The notes beneath the pieces are model-generated. The model saw only the letters and a program-made list of their open reading frames with translations. It ran no database searches and was not told the DNA's origin. Below, piece by piece: positions 10,692-23,100 of a stretch of 64,000 bases of DNA. Where the stretch lies: positions 23,579,534 to 23,643,533 of the forward strand of contig NC_053145.1 of NCBI RefSeq assembly GCF_016808335.1, written 5' to 3'. How positions within the stretch are numbered: position 1 is the stretch's first letter; every line of letters starts with the position of its first letter. The position numbers and the translations under genes were made by a program. The DNA comes from Panicum virgatum (lineage: Eukaryota; Streptophyta; Magnoliopsida; Poales; Poaceae).

Positions 10692-12272
10692 GTGTTCCTC
10701 GATCCCTACTCTCCCACGCGCCTCCCCGTGGCAGCCCCGGTAAGCCCTGCATCGCAGAACACCACCGGCAAGATGCCACGGCGGAGAAGGCCGGCGAAGG
10801 GCCCGGTTGTAATTTCTTTTTTTTGTTTAAGGGTGTGTTTGCAAGATTTTCAGTGTATACTAGTGAACTTCTAAAATGCGAAACAAATCACAGAAAAATC
10901 GGAAAAATGTAAACTCAACTGATCTGGAATCCTTGTAACAAGATCTACAAATTTTGTAACAGTCACATCTGCAGAAATTTAACCGATTTTAATATGGGAA
11001 AAAGAATATGAAAACCACCTTATGCATGTTCAGGAAGTTCTACTCAGCAAATGACCTTGATTTTTGGATTTGTTATCACTAATGGAATATTAAGATCACA
11101 GTAAAAATATGACACCCAACCAAAACAGTTATCATATTGGAATAATCAAGATTCTCTAATCTGTTGTTAGCTTTCTCGATTTAATTCTGGAAAATATGCA
11201 CATGAACTTGATCTCAAATTTTTACTGCATGCATGTGAACTGAATCCCTGCTAATCCCTAAATTTCAGATTTATTAGAGATCATTTGCTATATACCATGA
11301 TTTATGCTTGTTTAATCAACTTAATTCTTCATATATAGTTCTTATGCTCAGAAAAATCTATGTTTATTTCTAAAGTCTCTTTTTAGCTCTGTGTTCCTGT
11401 CTAAAAATTTTCAGCTGCAGTTATTGAGTTTTGCTTTGGTGAATAATCATGCTTAGCATCTTAGGGCTAGATTTACTGTTTTTGTTCTGAGTAATCTACA
11501 ATGTTTCTGATCATGATTTTGGGAATGATCTTGTTTAGAGTATGTTATACCTGTAATAAAAAGTTCAGATGCAATACTGGTTAAATGCACCATGAGAAAT
11601 TTATGCAAACTCATGCTAAGTTAACTGCATAACTAATTTATCATATTAAGTTAAATCCTAAAAAATTTTCTGGAGTATTTTTAACTCATGAATAGTCTCT
11701 GGTAAAAATTTGAGAGCCATATCCCTACTAAAACTCTCTATAGAATTAATCTTAGTTAAAAGCTTGTTGTTTTTGTTCTTTTTGTCACCTCAGTTATATA
11801 AGTGAATGAAATCTGGAAAAATTTCAGTACTGAGTATATGCTATGAAGTTTCTCTCGTAAAATTTGTAGCACAAGAACCCATGTTAAATGTTCTGTACAA
11901 AAAGATGAAGTAACTAGAGTAACCTACTTACAAGTTTTGTCATGGTTAACTGCTTTTTAGTTAGATGCTGAAATTTATATCAGAAATGCCTATGTTTGGA
12001 TCTGTGTCACTTTAGTGTTTCATCACTAGCTCATTAGTAGTTGTGTTGTTAAGAAATAATGAAAGCGTGTTATGTGTTGAAATTGAAAAGTGAAAACTAA
12101 AACCCCCACTCATTCATGAAGAAACGTAGTTATGTTTACTACTCTATAAATGACTGCCCATGAAACTGAAATGTTGAAATCATCATTAAAGTAACTTTTG
12201 TTGACTACAACTTTATCGTAAAGGAAAGAAATCATTATCCATGAGTAACTCATAATCTTGCATTGCATATAG

Positions 12273-12478
12273 AAACGGTTAATCTCGCGGACGGTGACTA
12301 CGAACTGGTGCCCGCGGACTCTCGTGCGGAGCAGGAGGTTAATCTGAACTGTGCTAACTTGTCTCAAGACCTGGGCCAAGCCCCAGAGGCTTTTCTGCCT
12401 GACAGTGCCCAAGAAGGCAAGCCCCGGAGCATAATCCCACTATTTTTCCGAATTATCATTCAGCTATCTATTTATTAA
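12273..12478 (+). other. Exon-like block behind a conserved acceptor in the LTR (A)
   Basis: Preceded by TTGCATTGCATATAG, the same 15 bases that precede the matching block in element B (33230, -) and in the solo LTR (45078, -; there after CTGC). The frame reads TVNLADGDYELVPADS and later EGKPRSII. The first 170 bases align to element B without an indel although flanking LTR sequence has many. An acidic short peptide is implied if translated. Function unknown. Confidence 0.5.
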
Positions 12479-13862
12479 TGTATTGTAATATTTTGTTTTC
12501 TGCATTTAAGTTTTCTAGGCGTTGATCGAAAACCTTAGATGCATGATCCCTAGAAACCTATGTTTGATACCGGATCTTTCTATCGACTAGTTGCCATGCT
12601 AATTAGGAACGGTAGAAGTCGAGTGGTTTCCTGCCTCTCGCGAGCAAATAGGAATTGTACTGACTTTAATTCCTGTTGAAATGTAAGGACAACGGACGGG
12701 GTTGTGTAGTTGTGATACCCCGCTGGTGTAGTCAAAAATGGCTAAGGTCGCGGTGTGTGGCTCATTTCGTTAAGCGTTTGAAAGTACTAGCCACATACCG
12801 AGAAATATGGTAATCGGTAAGCTTAAGTACCTGATTGGACTAGCGAGTGGAACGACCTCGCACCCTCCTGGTAGAAGTAGGGTTTATATTTTTGTCGCGA
12901 AGTACGGGTGCATAGTGGTCGGACTCTGTAGTCGGGGAGGGTGCCCCGGATCCACGGACTGGAAAGAAAGGGGAAAAGTAGCGTGGGCGGGAGCGAAGTC
13001 AATCCCCATGCGTGTGGTCTAGGTTCCCCTGGCCAGGTTGAAATTCGATTCAGAATCGTCCGCCTCTCACGGCATGAGATTGCTTAATGTTTTCGGTCAC
13101 ACAGAGTAACAAGTGGAACCAATGTTGATAATACTGCTGTATGATTAAATGTATGCTCTACCATGCTTGAGTAGAGATAGTTGCAAATTAGAATGGTTAA
13201 TCTAACAAGAAGATGGCTAATTAAAATCTGAAAATAAGGATCAACTCTTAGTGGGATTTTTGGCAAACAAACCCCACAAACCACAAAGCCTTGCATGTCT
13301 AGTTATCGGACTATGATATATCCGGAGACGGGTCAGTCTTGCTGAGTATTAGTATACTCAGCCTTGCCTGTGGCACTGTTTTTTAGGTACTAACTTCGAG
13401 GATCTGTTTGCGAGTCTTACTTGGCCGTGCACCTTGCCTCCGGGTTGGTCTTTCGAGTGGGATGGCCCTTCAGCTGGTGCTAATCACCCTTCCGCTGAGT
13501 GACTCATTCGTACGGGCTTTATCGATGCGTCACGTTATGTCGCTAGTTATCTTTTACTGCTTCCGCTGAACGTTGAGACTTGAATAATTTGAGTAGTTGG
13601 AACTCCGTAGTGATTTGCTACTCCGAACATGGTTTGTAATAAAATTTCTTTCCGCTGCAATCACTCTGAGATGTATGAAATGATTTGTGTTGTAATCTCT
13701 GGGCTCACATTCGTGTGAGTGTTGTCTGCTGATCCTGGAATAGCATGGCTTTTATCGAGGCTTCACTCGAGGAACTACCGGTGAGTGCCAATTTGGGTCA
13801 GAGTTGCTTAGCAACAAAGATCAGTGCACCCGGGCCCAGTAGTTTTGGGTGGTTCCGCCACA

Positions 13863-14858
13863 ATTACGATGGCACTAAATAGGGCTGTCACCACCTGCAG
13901 GCTACCTCTTCAAACCATAGGAAAGGGCGACATCAATCAACACTTAACTAACCCAGACAACATGTCTACAATAGCAAGCGAGTATCCCGCGCAGTGGCCC
14001 CACCCTTCGGATGGACAAACATCATACTAGAGCAAACATACGAATAGTTGAGAATGTAAAAGTTAACTAGAACTAAGTTTCTAACCAGGCAAAGCATATA
14101 GTAACAAAGTAAACTAAACATGAAATCTATGTCTGACACCGCAGGGAATAAATCAAGCAAATATAAATAACTATAATATAAGTCAAGAATACACGACCTA
14201 ACATTACAAAAGAGATCTAGTAGCGAACCCATACCTATTCCCTAAAGAATGTCCGCCGACCCGACAACTACTTCACCTAAACTCCACTAGCCTTATAACT
14301 ACTCAAGAGAGAATCGGAGAAGAGTGCTTGCTTGTGCTTCATGTATTCTTACCCCTCTGTCATATTATAGGGGGAACTCAAGGGGGCTCTCGGCCTCATT
14401 GGAGGACGCGTGGCACCCCAAACCGCCTTAAGGAAATAGTGAGGAAGTTTCCTGCCAAGGCATAAGGTCGGTGGAGGTGGGGCCCACTCGGTCGACCATG
14501 GTGGTCGGTCGACTGGCAGGTAGGCCCAACCACCTCCAGCCTTCTCTGGTTGCATTCCACGTGTCTTCTTACCCCTTTTCCACATGCCCGAGCTTCAGAT
14601 ACATCGGTTTGGTGATGCATGTGGGCCCTTTGATCCATGTGAGCCTGAATTCTGCGCTCTGATTGGTCGACGATTTTTCCCGTGGATCATAAGGCCCTCA
14701 TAACTTGGACTTTAGTCCTTTTTCCTATTTTGTATAATTTCTAGGGACATAGTGGATTTCTAATTTATTTGGGATAAAAGTTCATATGAAATATTTAAAC
14801 TCTAAAGATTTTTTGATCAAATTGACGCTTGAAATTGGTTGTTAACAAGCGTCAACGG
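13863..14858 (-). repeat. Athila-type LTR fragment (target of element A)
   Basis: Read on the minus strand it begins at about 14858 with a hairpin (TTGACGCTTG pairing with CAAGCGTCAA, 14822-14859), has a TATA-like CTATAATA near 14363, a pyrimidine-rich transcribed part, and breaks off at 13863 where element A starts. Its last 45 bases recur at 42284-42327 (-), in another fragment of the same family. No protein is encoded; small ORFs here are incidental. Confidence 0.6.
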
Positions 14859-15391
14859 TTGCCTCTTTCTTCCCACCCATCTTCGATGCACCGACTAAGA
14901 TCTCAGCTCGGGTGCTCGAACGGGGAGAAGGAAGAGAAGTCGGAAGTGGCTAGAGATGTATATTTGAAAATGTCGGCGGAGGAGGAGGCCCGATTGAACT
15001 GAAGAGGCAAGTGTTGTAACCCTAAGACACCGATTGGGCTAAACAGCCCGTGGGATGGCAGTAAGGGGAATTCTGGGCAAGTTAAAATGCTCCCCACTGT
15101 GCGCATCTATTTTGTCAGCCCATTGGGCGCGGCTCCAGCGTTTAGCCATTTTTCAGGGAGTAAAACCCGAAAAAAAGGAGGAATTTCAAAGTACGACCCA
15201 AATTCAAGTATGCCACAATATTCTTGGATCCTTTTTCCAAATTTGGGGATTTGGATTCAAGGATCGGGGGCTATTGGGCACGTGTCACCTAGGATTTATT
15301 TTCCAAAACTCATTTGAAAGATAAAATCGGCTAAAATTCAAAATTGACCCTCAGTCTAAATCTCATGAATTCAACCTAAGGCTCGGGGGCT
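14859..15391 (+). other. 3' spacer of a Tat-type element ending in a polypurine tract
   Basis: Non-coding. It ends in GGCTCGGGGGCTAC (15379-15392), which matches the purine-rich tract seen next to Tat-type LTRs at 26904, 43362 and 49120 (there as the complement, GTAGCCCCCGAG-like). I see no ORF that I can assign. Confidence 0.5.
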
Positions 15392-15496
15392 ACTCTTGTG
15401 TTGCTTGCACCATCGTGTTCCTGATCTCGGCGATCCCCACGATCATCTCTCTACCTAAGGGTATCCCTAGGTAGACGTGACTATAAAACACCGACA
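15392..15496 (+). repeat. Tat-type LTR, 3' end only
   Basis: About 105 bp ending in AAAACACCGACA, the terminus shared with the complete LTR at 48704-49119 (-). The U3 part is absent: the polypurine tract is joined directly to the 3' end of the LTR, so most of the LTR was deleted. Confidence 0.6.
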
Positions 15497-15870
15497 TGGA
15501 CTAGCTTGGACTATGTTTACCAGTCCAGACTTAAGCTCAAAGCCATCATTGCCTTGGTCATTGGTCAGTCCAGTAGGGATGTGGCTGTTGGATGAGTCCT
15601 AGTACTGACGAAGAGTCTTATTCATGGGTGTTCCTGAAGTGGATGAACTAGGATTCCATGAAGACTTTTTCTGAGGTGGGACCACGCAGCGTCTCAAAAT
15701 TCTTCCAATTCTTTCTAGATTCGGATTGAAGTTAGATAGTAGATCAAAACCGGTCATGCACTGTTCTGCATCAATAAGATGATAGAGAGAGCAATGGTAA
15801 GACCGCTAAAATTAGCGGTGATAAAACAATAAACTTTATCACACAATTCTACGATAACTTTAGCCAATTA
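15497..15870 (-). other. Leader of an Athila-type element (minus strand)
   Basis: Non-coding sequence following the PBS on the minus strand. The element is cut at 15497 by the Tat-type LTR end; no gag remains in the window. Confidence 0.5.
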
Positions 15871-15890
15871 CTTCCCCGACAACGGCGCCA
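15871..15890 (-). other. Primer-binding site, tRNA-Asp type
   Basis: On the minus strand TGGCGCCGTTGTCGGGGAAG, complementary to the 3' end of plant tRNA-Asp, 8 bases after the LTR end at 15899. This primer is typical of Athila and some Tat elements. Confidence 0.88.
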
Positions 15891-15898
15891 GAAATGCT

Positions 15899-17565
15899 TG
15901 TTGGAGTCTTTTATGCTCAATATTGGTTGGTATTCTGCAAGCGCACAGAATCATCGGTGTAGCACTTCACCACTGACTATTCCAGGGTATTGTGAAAATC
16001 CTCAAGGAAGCACTATGATTAAAGTGTATCGTGAATCATAATGAAAATCTTTATTGAATCTATCAAACGACTAATTCAGGAGGGGTAAGCCAGATAAATG
16101 GATAAGATAAGTGGCTAGGCAATGACCGTTTGACACAGGAGACTCTATACCTTCGAGAGGTAGCAGCTGGGAGGAAAACGAACAAGAAAGGACACCTGAT
16201 ACACTTCTAAACTACTGAGATAGTCTCACTAGAATAGACCTAAGATTCTTCCTTGATGTCGAGGACCTGGAGCTTACTTTGGCGGCCTCAGAGAAGGACT
16301 CAGACAGGGATGAGAAGGGAGTCCAACAACAGTCGGTAACTAGTGCTATGAAAACATCCGAACGTGATGGACTATGAAGGTCGGACAAGACTATCACCAC
16401 TTGCCGGCTACCACTGTAATACTGTGGGGTGGAACACACTTTCTAGCTAGCACTGAGTCAGACACCCCATCTACACTCGGCACAAAGATTTCTCTTGAGG
16501 CCTTCAAGAGAAATCCCCCTCAACCTAGCGAACTAACTTGAGCTCACTAGTCCGGGCGAGAAAACCTGTAAGCCAAGCTCCGACAAACAAGAGAGAAAAC
16601 TTAAACTAAACTAGAGGAAATTATTTCCACTAACAAGTACTCATACTCGGGAAGATAAACAACTTGTGGAAAGTAAAGTTGACTCAAAGGAAATAAAGAA
16701 GATTACTTTTATTAATAAAGTCAAAGAAAGATGCAAGAGCTTATACCGAGCTCCGATGATGACTCCGGATCCCCGAGACAAGCTCGACCCGACTCTAACT
16801 CCCAACTACTAACCTACTCTAGAAATGAGAGAAGTGAGAACTCCTTTTGGTGTGAGTTTACAAGTGAGGATGGGAGGCCCATTTATAGTAGTTAGAGGTC
16901 GGTATTTGGCCGATTGCTACAAGAATAAGCAACCTCTTTCTTGGCTTAGACTTCACGTAAAAGAGTGACCTCAAACACTGCCAAGTGGGGTCGAGTGGCC
17001 TCCCCTAGGGTGGCCGGCATGGTGGAGTGGCCTCGTGGCCACCGCCATTTGGTGGACGTTCATGATTGCCTCTGGAGGTCGGTTCTTCTGGTACTCGGTC
17101 CACACGCCGTTTTCTTAGGCCGGGCAGCCTGGGTAGGCCAGGTGGCCTACCTCTGGAGCCCATTGGCCCTCCGTTTCACCGAAGTTGTAAATCAAGGATC
17201 GAGATTGCTCCTGGTCTGGGTACCATCGACGTTTGCTCATCTTGGCACTGACTTGTGGGTCCTTTTGGTCCTTGCCCAAGCCTTCCATGTCCAGCGACTG
17301 AATCAGGTGCCAATCCCTGGTTTAGGGGCATTGTGAACATGTCACGTGGCTCCTATAACAAGGATATACCCATGTATGTTGAGATATCCGGCCGGCTAGT
17401 ACGGTCGATGCTGTGCGGCCTGGATTTTATCCGTTTTGCAAGCACAACTCATCCAAAACTTGTGGAACTTATTAGAATTTAACAAAATATGCATAGAACA
17501 TAGTGTAAAATCTCATTTTATTCCCGAGAAGTTAATGGTAAAATGAGAAATAATCGCCGTCAACA
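15899..17565 (-). repeat. 5' LTR of an Athila-type element (1667 bp)
   Basis: On the minus strand starts TGTTGACGGC and ends TCCAACA, followed by the tRNA-Asp PBS. A TATA-like motif lies in GGCCCATTTATAG (about 16867-16879, read as CTATAAAT on the minus strand). It is inserted in the Tekay-like LTR at 17566-19494. No coding sequence is supported inside. Confidence 0.82.
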
Positions 17566-19494
17566 CTAATTAAATCGGCTAAGGTTAGAACCACGTAATA
17601 TTGTGTTGTACTATTTTCTTGGTGATTCTCCATGTTCCATTTAAACAAAGTGACCTTGTACTTAAAACAAATTTGACAACAACATAAAGTAAAGTTTATC
17701 CTTTTCAAAAGACCATGATAACACCATTCCCTAGATAAGCAACTAAGCAGTTCTACCCAACAAAAAATTAAACAGGTATTCCAAGACTTGGATAAAAAAC
17801 TAGGTAAAGTCCTTAATAGCTATCCCATCAAATTTATGCAATACAACAATAAAGTAAAGTGAATTGACATGCTATTTTTGGGACAATCCAGAATATGCAA
17901 AAGGGCAAGGACAGTTGCCTTGCTCGCCAAATTGTTGATTCTCTTCCTTGTACACTTGCTCTTGATCCCCCTCGAACGGCAGGTCGTCTACACAATCACA
18001 CAAATAAAAATATGCAAAAAGTAAGAAACAATACATAAAAAAAATATAAACAGAACTGGACAAGCTGAAAAAGGTGTAGAGCACGATGTAAGGATCACAT
18101 GAGCATGACAATCGCTGAAATCGGACTTAAAACAAAGAAGTTATAGCTAAAACGAGGCTCTAGGGACTTATTTGCAAGAAATTTGAACTTCCAGGTGTTA
18201 GTTCTAATGAAACCAGGGGCTAAAACATAAATACAGATATAAACAGTGTCGAGAGTGTAAAAAGGGGGTCCAGGGATGGTGGGTTCAAAAACCAGAAAGG
18301 TCAGGGGCCTAAACAAAAGAAAAAGAGCCTGAATATAATTACTTCTGAACTACTCTGGACTGCGGATTCATTATAGAGAATAGAGGGGCCTATGAGCAAA
18401 AAAACCTAGGGTTGATCGGTACAGGGTTGTTTGGACCATGGTTGGTCGGGATCTAAACTGTTGGATTTTTATCCAACGGCTCTGGGAGGTCCAGGCGGGG
18501 CTGGCGGCGGCGCGAGGCGCCAGCGGCGAGCGGAGGCAGCGCCGGCCTCGCCGAACTTGTCCAAAATGGTCGTCTGAGGTTGATTCGTGCCGGGTTTTGG
18601 CCGGGAAGCTTGCGCATGCGACGGGGAAGCTGAAGAGGAAGAGGAGGCGACGGCGAAGTTGAAGGCGAAGTCGACGCGGTGGTGCAGTTGCCAGAGTGAG
18701 CCCACGACGGCGAGGCATGGCTAAAGAACACTGGCGAGCAATTCCTGTGGTGATGAGGGACGAGGGAAGACGATAAAGGGATGGATACATAGCTCACCAC
18801 CACGCAGAGCTCCGCGCGGTGACCAACGTTGTTGAGAATGTGCCGAAGTGGTGGATCGACGGCGCGGCCGAGCGTGGTGGCGCTAGCAGAGGTAGCGGGC
18901 AGAGCAAGAACGAAGCACTGGAGCGGGGAAAACAGGCAAGGCAGGGCTTGGGGGCGCATTTTAAAGACCGAGGGAGGGGAGCGAAGTGGCCGGTGGAAGA
19001 GGAGGAGGTGGCGGTCTCGGTGTGGCAAACCATCAATGGCAGTGAAGGGGAAGGGGGCGACATGGAGGGCGAAATGGAAGAGAGAGGTGAGGAGGTGGAG
19101 CCATTGCTCCACTGAGCATTGGAGATGAGCAAAGGGAGAGGAGGGCGTGGACGCGGGGAAGTAACTAGCGAGCTGGGGTGAGGATGCAGCGGCCGGCTGG
19201 AGGTAGTGGATGGAGTCGATAGGCGGCCCCCAGCTCGCAGTGAGAGAGAGGTGGAACAGGCCGGCACAATGGACTAGGCCGAGCAGGCTGAGTGGGAGAG
19301 AAAAGTGAGAAAGAAAAGAGAAATGAAGAAGAGAAGAAGGTGGGGCGGGCTGGGAAAAAAGAGATGGGAGGAAGGAGTTGGGCCAAAGACAAAGAAAGAT
19401 AGATGTGAAGGAAAAGTTTTGTCTTCTTTTAACAAAGTAAAAAGATCATTTGAAACAAAATCATTTCAAACTCAAATAAATTTTGGGTGTTGCA
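17566..19494 (-). repeat. Truncated Tekay-like LTR
   Basis: Minus-strand start TGCAACACCC at 19494, AT-rich U3, a GC-rich block (18450-19300) with long but unconvincing ORFs on both strands, an AT-rich intron-like stretch, and an exon-like block at 17872-17987. The layout copies the Tekay LTRs elsewhere in the window but the sequence is a different family. The 3' end of the LTR is missing, cut by the Athila-type LTR. The right flank begins the host-gene island. Confidence 0.6.
17872..17987 (-). other. Exon-like acidic block in the Tekay-like LTR
   Basis: On the minus strand, TTGTGTGATTGTGTAG is followed by a frame reading DDLPFEGDQEQVYKEE and ending in a stop at 17872. It sits in the same LTR position as the exon-like block at 12273 of element A, and is also short and acidic, but has no clear sequence similarity. 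Translation is not shown. Confidence 0.35.
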
Positions 19495-20137
19495 CTACTC
19501 TTGGTCCCAATCAAGTTCAGTCTTCTCTGGGAGACTAGAAAGTGAGCCTCTTACCCCTATTTGCGTGCATGACAAGTTTTCGTGTCGGTTTGGCCTGGTT
19601 TATGGGCCTTTTTATCCATGTGTCATTGAATGACACGAGCTGATTGGTCAGAGAGGTTTTGCCTTAGATTTAAATTATGTTTCTTTGTTCCTTTACCAAT
19701 ACTTATGAAAAATGGTCAGTAATAAACCCTACCACTAGTTTGATATTCGTCTTTTATATATTTATTTATTTATTATGCAGAAGTTGCGGTCTAAATTTTA
19801 TTCTCACCTTCTGATCGATCCAGTACCACGTGATGTACGCGCTAGGCCATTCAACGGTTCCCTACTTGCAAATAGGATACTGGTGCGGGTGCAGATCCAT
19901 TTTCGTTAGGCGTGCCATTAGCTGTTCGGCGGAGGATTAATTTAATTGATCGCGAATACCCCAACTGTCATATTCTATTAACAAATGTGCAATTTGCTTG
20001 CTTTGACGACATTCATCTTCCCTGTGATGAACAACTCCACAGCACTTTCTAGCTAGCTTATAGCTACGCCACAGATTACAGCAAACTTTCAAGTTCCATC
20101 TTCCAAGATCCGTGAGAGATTCTGGGAGAGCAAAACA
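19495..20137 (+). promoter_or_regulatory. Upstream region of the NLR gene
   Basis: 643 bp between the Tekay-like LTR and the NLR start codon. It holds an AT-rich tract with TTTTATATATTT (19752-19763), a possible TATA box some 380 bp before the ATG, and no ORF I can assign. The promoter is therefore within a few hundred bp of a retrotransposon LTR. Confidence 0.4.
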
Positions 20138-23100
20138 ATGGCGGACCTCGTGGTTGGCATGGCCAAGTCGGTGGTGGACGGGGTGCTCTCCAAGACCCAG
20201 GCGGCGATCGAGGAGGAGGCAAATCTTCGGCAGAACGCGCAGCGTGACCTTGTATTCATCACCGGCGAGTTTCAGATGATGCAGTCGTTCCTCAACGTCA
20301 CCGACAACGAGCGCCTCAAGAATCTGGTAGTCAGGACCTTGGTGAAGCAGATCCGCGACCTGGCGTATGATGTGGAGGACTGCATCGAGTTCGTCGTCCA
20401 TCTCGACAAGAAGAACCGCTGGTGGCTCCGCCTGCTCAAGCCTGCACGCTGCATCATGCCCTGCTTGGCGGAGATACCACTTGACGAGGCGGTCGCCGAC
20501 ATAGAGCAGCTCAAGGCCAGGGTGGAGGACTTGAGCCGGAGGAACGCACGCTATAGCCTCATCAGCGACGCCGGATCCACTCTCTCCCCGCCCGAACCGG
20601 TGTCCCGCGCGGCCGTCGGCGCCACATCGTTCAACAGGATAACCGAGGTAACGAAAAATCGGAAGGGCCAGCAGGGGGATCTGACACAGCTGTTCACCAA
20701 GGAAGACGGCGGGCTCCAAGTGATCTCCATCTGGGGCACAGAAGGTGGCGGTCAAGGGATGGCGTCCATCATCTGGAATGCCTATATTGACAAAGATGCC
20801 TGCAAAACCTTCACCTGCCGTGCCTGGGTGAAAGTCAGGCATCCTTTCAATCCACGTGAATTTCTCCGTTCCATCACGGCTCAGTTCCACGCAAGCATGC
20901 CCAAAGAAGAAGAGGAAGAAGCCGTCATAGCTGTAGACGTCCTTAAAAAGATGAGCGCCAGGCAAGGCGACCTTCTAGCTGAGTTCGTTCGGCATGTCAA
21001 CGAGAACAAGTACCTCGTAGTCTTGGAAGACCTGTCTACCATGGAAGAGTGGAATGCTATCAGGACGTTCTTCCCCAACAGGAAAAACGGCAGTTGCATA
21101 ATTGTGTCAACACAGCAATACGAAGTCGCAAGCTTGTCCGTGGGACATCCATATCAAGTCCTGCATCTGAACCAGCTCTCAGCTGAGCACTCGGTTTATG
21201 CCTTCTACAAAACGGTAAGCCTGAATCCTCAGCAGCCACATCCAAGATTCTGTTCCTTTTACTCAATCACGAACCACACCTTGGACTCTGATCATTACGT
21301 GCTATAACTATGATGAGGTCAATTCAAAATTAGAAGAACATTTTACTTGAAGCTTGTCTCTCAAGTCTCAATTTCGCTCCAATAGATATGTTTAATAATT
21401 GTTTATAGGAAAGAAAACTATTTTATGGTCCTCACCAATCTAGTTTTTCCGCTTAACCCCTTAAAAAAAATTTGGCTACATTTACCCGAACTATTCGATT
21501 TTGTCCAATCTAACCAACCCTCTAATGAGATTTTTCTTATTTATTTTTTCTGAGTACGAAATTTTAATATCAATTTTTCTAGGTAACTTATAATAAGATG
21601 AACTATGCTAGAAAAATACAATGTGAATTTTATGATTACTTTTCATTCGGATTTGTAATTGTAATTGTAATATAAATTCCTATTAAATATTTCTATCTAA
21701 TGAAAATAACCATGAAATAATTCTAATATATATGTATATATATATATTAACATAAGACATCATGTCCTTTTGTCCTCTCACAAATTTTGAACTTAAAACT
21801 CAACTTGTACACAGGGAAATGAAAAAACTCAGAGGTAAATTGAATCAATTAAAATAATTTGGGCACTAATAAATTGAACAAGGTGGATTGGTGAGGTAGC
21901 AAACTAGATTTTTCCCTCATTTTTGTGGCACATATAGCACTTGTTGCAAGGCTATATCACAAAGTCACAATTATCAACTCTCGCAAAAAAAGAGTCACGA
22001 TTATCAGCTTACATAAGTGAACTGCACAAACGTACCACTGCCCTGACCTATACAAGCATAGAGCTCGAACAATAGTGTTGTAGACTCCACTTAAGTTAAA
22101 CAAGCTTTCAAACAATGGGCGCAGTTCTAACTATAAATCAGAAATCAATTTCCTGCAATTAGTTATTTTTCTTAATTTTGCAGTTCGATTTTTTATCATT
22201 ATTATTGTTGTATATGACCGAATTTGAAATTTAGCATTGATCAGTCCAAAACATTTAACATTTCAGGGGTTTGAGTGTGATGGAGTTCAGGGTGCGAAAA
22301 CTATTGGTAGGGTGTCCCTGGGCATGGATGCAATATCAAAAAAAAATACAGCCGAGGAGTGGATGAAGGTGAATCCCCTGGCTGGACGGGAGTCACAGAT
22401 GAAAGATCTTTATGATCATACAAAGGAAGCACTTTGGTGGTCTTACCAAGTTATGTCTGTTTGGGGTATAGCAGGCGTTGGGAAATCATATCTCGTAAGA
22501 AAATTGTTTTGCGAGAGAATTCTTATGAAGCGCAGCATACATCAGAAGTATGGTTGGGTCGACGTGTCACATCCCTTCAATTTAAGTGACCTTTCTCGGA
22601 GCTTATTTTTGAGCTTTCATTCTGAATCTCTTCATGCATGCGAACCGTCATACTATGATAACATGGGAAGCAAGAACCCCATAGTACAATGTCGTGAGAT
22701 ACTAAAACAGTACAAATGCCTTGTCGTTCTTGACGGCCTGAAGTGCACGAAAGAGTGGGATTTGATACAAGCTGAATTGGTGTCAGGATCACATGCTAAG
22801 ACCCTCTTCATCATCATTACAAATGAACAAAAGATCGCCAAACATTGCCGCGACGATAAGGGGGAATTCGTTTTTAATGTCAAAGGTCTAGAACCTGAGG
22901 CAGCTTTTCATCTGTTCGAACAGGTGTGTTTCTCAGTGAACCTTTCCTCTTTTTTTTTTTATGTTCCCTCTATCTGAATTTAGTCCTCGTGCACAAACTC
23001 TTTGGTGGTGATCAACAAATTGCATAACATGAATTACAGTAAGAGTTTGATGGATTTGATATCTTCATAGCGGCGTAGAGCACAGTAACCCTTGATTCGT

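Larger units (their letters stand above)
1..13862 (+). mobile_element. Tekay/Del-lineage Ty3/gypsy retrotransposon A
   Basis: Chromodomain-bearing LTR retrotransposon on the plus strand: partial 5' LTR (1-2003), PBS for initiator tRNA-Met, leader, an extra upstream ORF, gag, pol (protease, RT, RNase H, integrase, chromodomain), polypurine tract, complete 3' LTR (9497-13862, 4366 bp). The domain order with integrase after RNase H is Ty3/gypsy; the C-terminal chromodomain and very long LTRs point to Tekay/Del. The left end lies outside the window, so the target duplication cannot be tested. It abuts an Athila-type LTR fragment at 13863. The coding part carries stops, frameshifts and a lost integrase catalytic residue, so it is not autonomous now. 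Confidence 0.95.
9497..13862 (+). repeat. 3' LTR of element A (4366 bp)
   Basis: Starts TGACACCTCAGG and ends CGCCACA. Layout: AT-rich U3, GC-rich block 9960-10800 with a TATA box at 10245, a donor-like GGTAGGTG near 10687, an AT-rich intron-like stretch of about 1.6 kb, an exon-like block at 12273-12478, then a conserved tail. The same order occurs in element B's LTR (31642-35957) and in the solo LTR 43653-47113, both in reverse orientation. Confidence 0.93.

Noticed and set aside
18453..19112. Long proline- and serine-rich frame on the minus strand
   Set aside because: Lies in the GC-rich block of an LTR with overlapping frames on both strands and no recognisable domain; I treat it as composition-driven.
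19937..20965. 342-codon open frame on the minus strand across NLR exon 1
   Set aside because: It is the mirror of a GC-rich coding exon; the plus strand has clear coiled-coil and NB-ARC motifs and correct splice sites.
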